Below are positions 62,680-64,000 of a stretch of 64,000 nucleotides of DNA, piece after piece. Under the pieces are notes generated by a model. That model worked only from the letters and a program-made list of their open reading frames with translations. It had not been told where the DNA came from and did no database searches. Every line of letters begins with the position of its first letter. The stretch's first letter is position 1. Made by a program: the position numbers and the translations under genes. The DNA is taken from positions 5,758,713 to 5,822,712 of the forward strand of contig NC_092574.1 in NCBI RefSeq assembly GCF_037975245.1, written 5' to 3'. The DNA comes from Apostichopus japonicus. Taxonomy: Eukaryota; Echinodermata; Holothuroidea; Aspidochirotida; Stichopodidae.

Positions 62680-64000
62680 CATAGCACTGAGATGTGGTCG
62701 TGTCAACTTTTTGTCACCGAAGATGAAGATAATGTTATTCCACAGAAAATATTGAAAAGATTAATTTTAAATGGGATATGGATAATAACCTGATGTTACA
62801 TACATTATTTCTGGAATAACCTGTGAGGATATGTAAAAACTAACTTGAAGTTAAAATTACTATCAAAATCTACTGGAATGATTTGTAGGATTTAAAAGAG
62901 GACAGTAATTGTCAGAAAAGGGCCTCGATGTTTTGTGATTCGATTAATTTTTATGACAAAAAGTGAAAAGAAAACAACCAGATTGTGTTCACAATGACAG
63001 CTCTCATTTATTGACAAACAACTGCAAAAACTTCACACTTTTATACAATTACACTCCTACATTTTATATTTGAATTTTTATGGAAGACATTATATTACAA
63101 TGTCTGGTAAAATGTAAGTCCTTACTAATAAATAACACTTCAAACAAATTATGAAAACTTAACTTGGGAATGTGATATACTTCTTTCTACAAAGGTGTTA
63201 TCATTTATGAAAACATTATTACAAACAAGGGAATCTTGGACTAATTTATTACAAAATGAGCTGAGTAGCATTATCTTTATGTTCATTATTTTCCAAGCAT
63301 AATTAATGATCCTCAAATTGGCAGGATATGCTGAAGAGCTTCCAAAGACTAGCAAATCATTTCAAGCAGTAGCTTCATTGATAAACATTCAATCACAACA
63401 TCCAGGGCATTTTCAGTCCCTGGTTTTTTGCAAAGAGTAAAGCCTATGGAACTGAAGTAGCCGTTTATTGGTTGTCCTGATCAATATAAAGCTATGTTTA
63501 TTTGTATTTATAGTCCCTTTCGCCTACAGTAAAACTTTGATAATGCACACTGAACGAGTTTAAGTGAACCAGGAATGTTACCAAAACTGCATCTGATTAG
63601 CATATTTTTACCTTACAATAGGTGATTACAATAACTATAAACCTGGGTGCTTACCTTAACGAATAGTGATTGGGGAGGTCCTAAGTTTACAACTAACTGG
63701 AAGCAGTGAAATCCCTCTTTTGGATTGTAGTATATCAATGGTTGTTGATTTTATTACTACTTCAGACAAAATCATTCTTCCAATTTATTTCTTTATATGG
63801 ATCTGTCCACTGCTTGATTTTCCACATCAATTAATTTCAAAGACACCACACATTAATTGAGTCACGGAACTTCAGTCACAGAACCAAGACTAGGGTACAA
63901 ACATGGGTGGTTCACCAGTCCCTCCTGAGAGAGAGAGAGAAGGTAATGGAATTGCAATAAACATTAACCATCACTATTTGCTTCAGAAGATAACACTATC
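62680..64000. other. No gene recognised: window end
   Basis: AT-rich sequence without a supportable exon. A short GA run lies at 63928-63940. Confidence 0.45.

Overview
This is a stretch of animal nuclear genome. Its genes are split by GT..AG introns, it is dense in short interspersed repeats, and it has no operons. The gene content (two MFSD6-like transporters and AIFM1), the short exons inside long AT-rich introns, the tRNA-derived SINEs and the many small DNA-transposon derivatives suggest a marine invertebrate deuterostome. An echinoderm, possibly a sea cucumber, is my best guess, but the species is an inference that I could not check.

Three protein-coding genes can be read, all on the + strand. 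(1) An MFSD6-like major facilitator gene has coding exons between 8468 and 14198 (4 exons, 615 aa). (2) A paralogue lies at 37918-41203 (4 exons, 594 aa) with the same exon layout and the same intron phases, so the two are tandem duplicates. (3) Mitochondrial apoptosis-inducing factor (AIFM1) can be followed through 16 exons from 46101 to its stop at 61001. Only the first exon, with the start codon and the mitochondrial targeting peptide, was not found. The three genes share no evident pathway; their order looks like ordinary chromosome neighbourhood.

Layout: 1-8.4 kb, repeats upstream of gene 1, including a hammerhead-ribozyme motif, palindromic elements and a SINE. 8.4-17.5 kb, MFSD6-like gene 1 and its probable long 3' UTR. 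17.5-37.9 kb, a repeat-rich spacer holding LINE remnants, a 14-copy 50-bp minisatellite, an AT-rich self-complementary array, hAT-like MITEs with 8-bp target duplications and a tRNA-derived SINE. 37.9-41.3 kb, MFSD6-like gene 2. 41.3-46.1 kb, a spacer that should contain the AIFM1 promoter and first exon, plus one inverted-repeat element. 46.1-62.1 kb, AIFM1, whose introns carry three minisatellites, a SINE and an element nested inside another. 62.1-64 kb, a MITE copy and unassigned sequence.

The most notable items are the intact hammerhead-ribozyme core on the minus strand at 2703-2747 with a decayed sister copy at 8202-8246, the nested hAT-like elements in an AIFM1 intron (each with its own perfect 8-bp duplication), the codon-multiple minisatellites in AIFM1 introns, and repeat-borne DR1-type nuclear-receptor half-site pairs.
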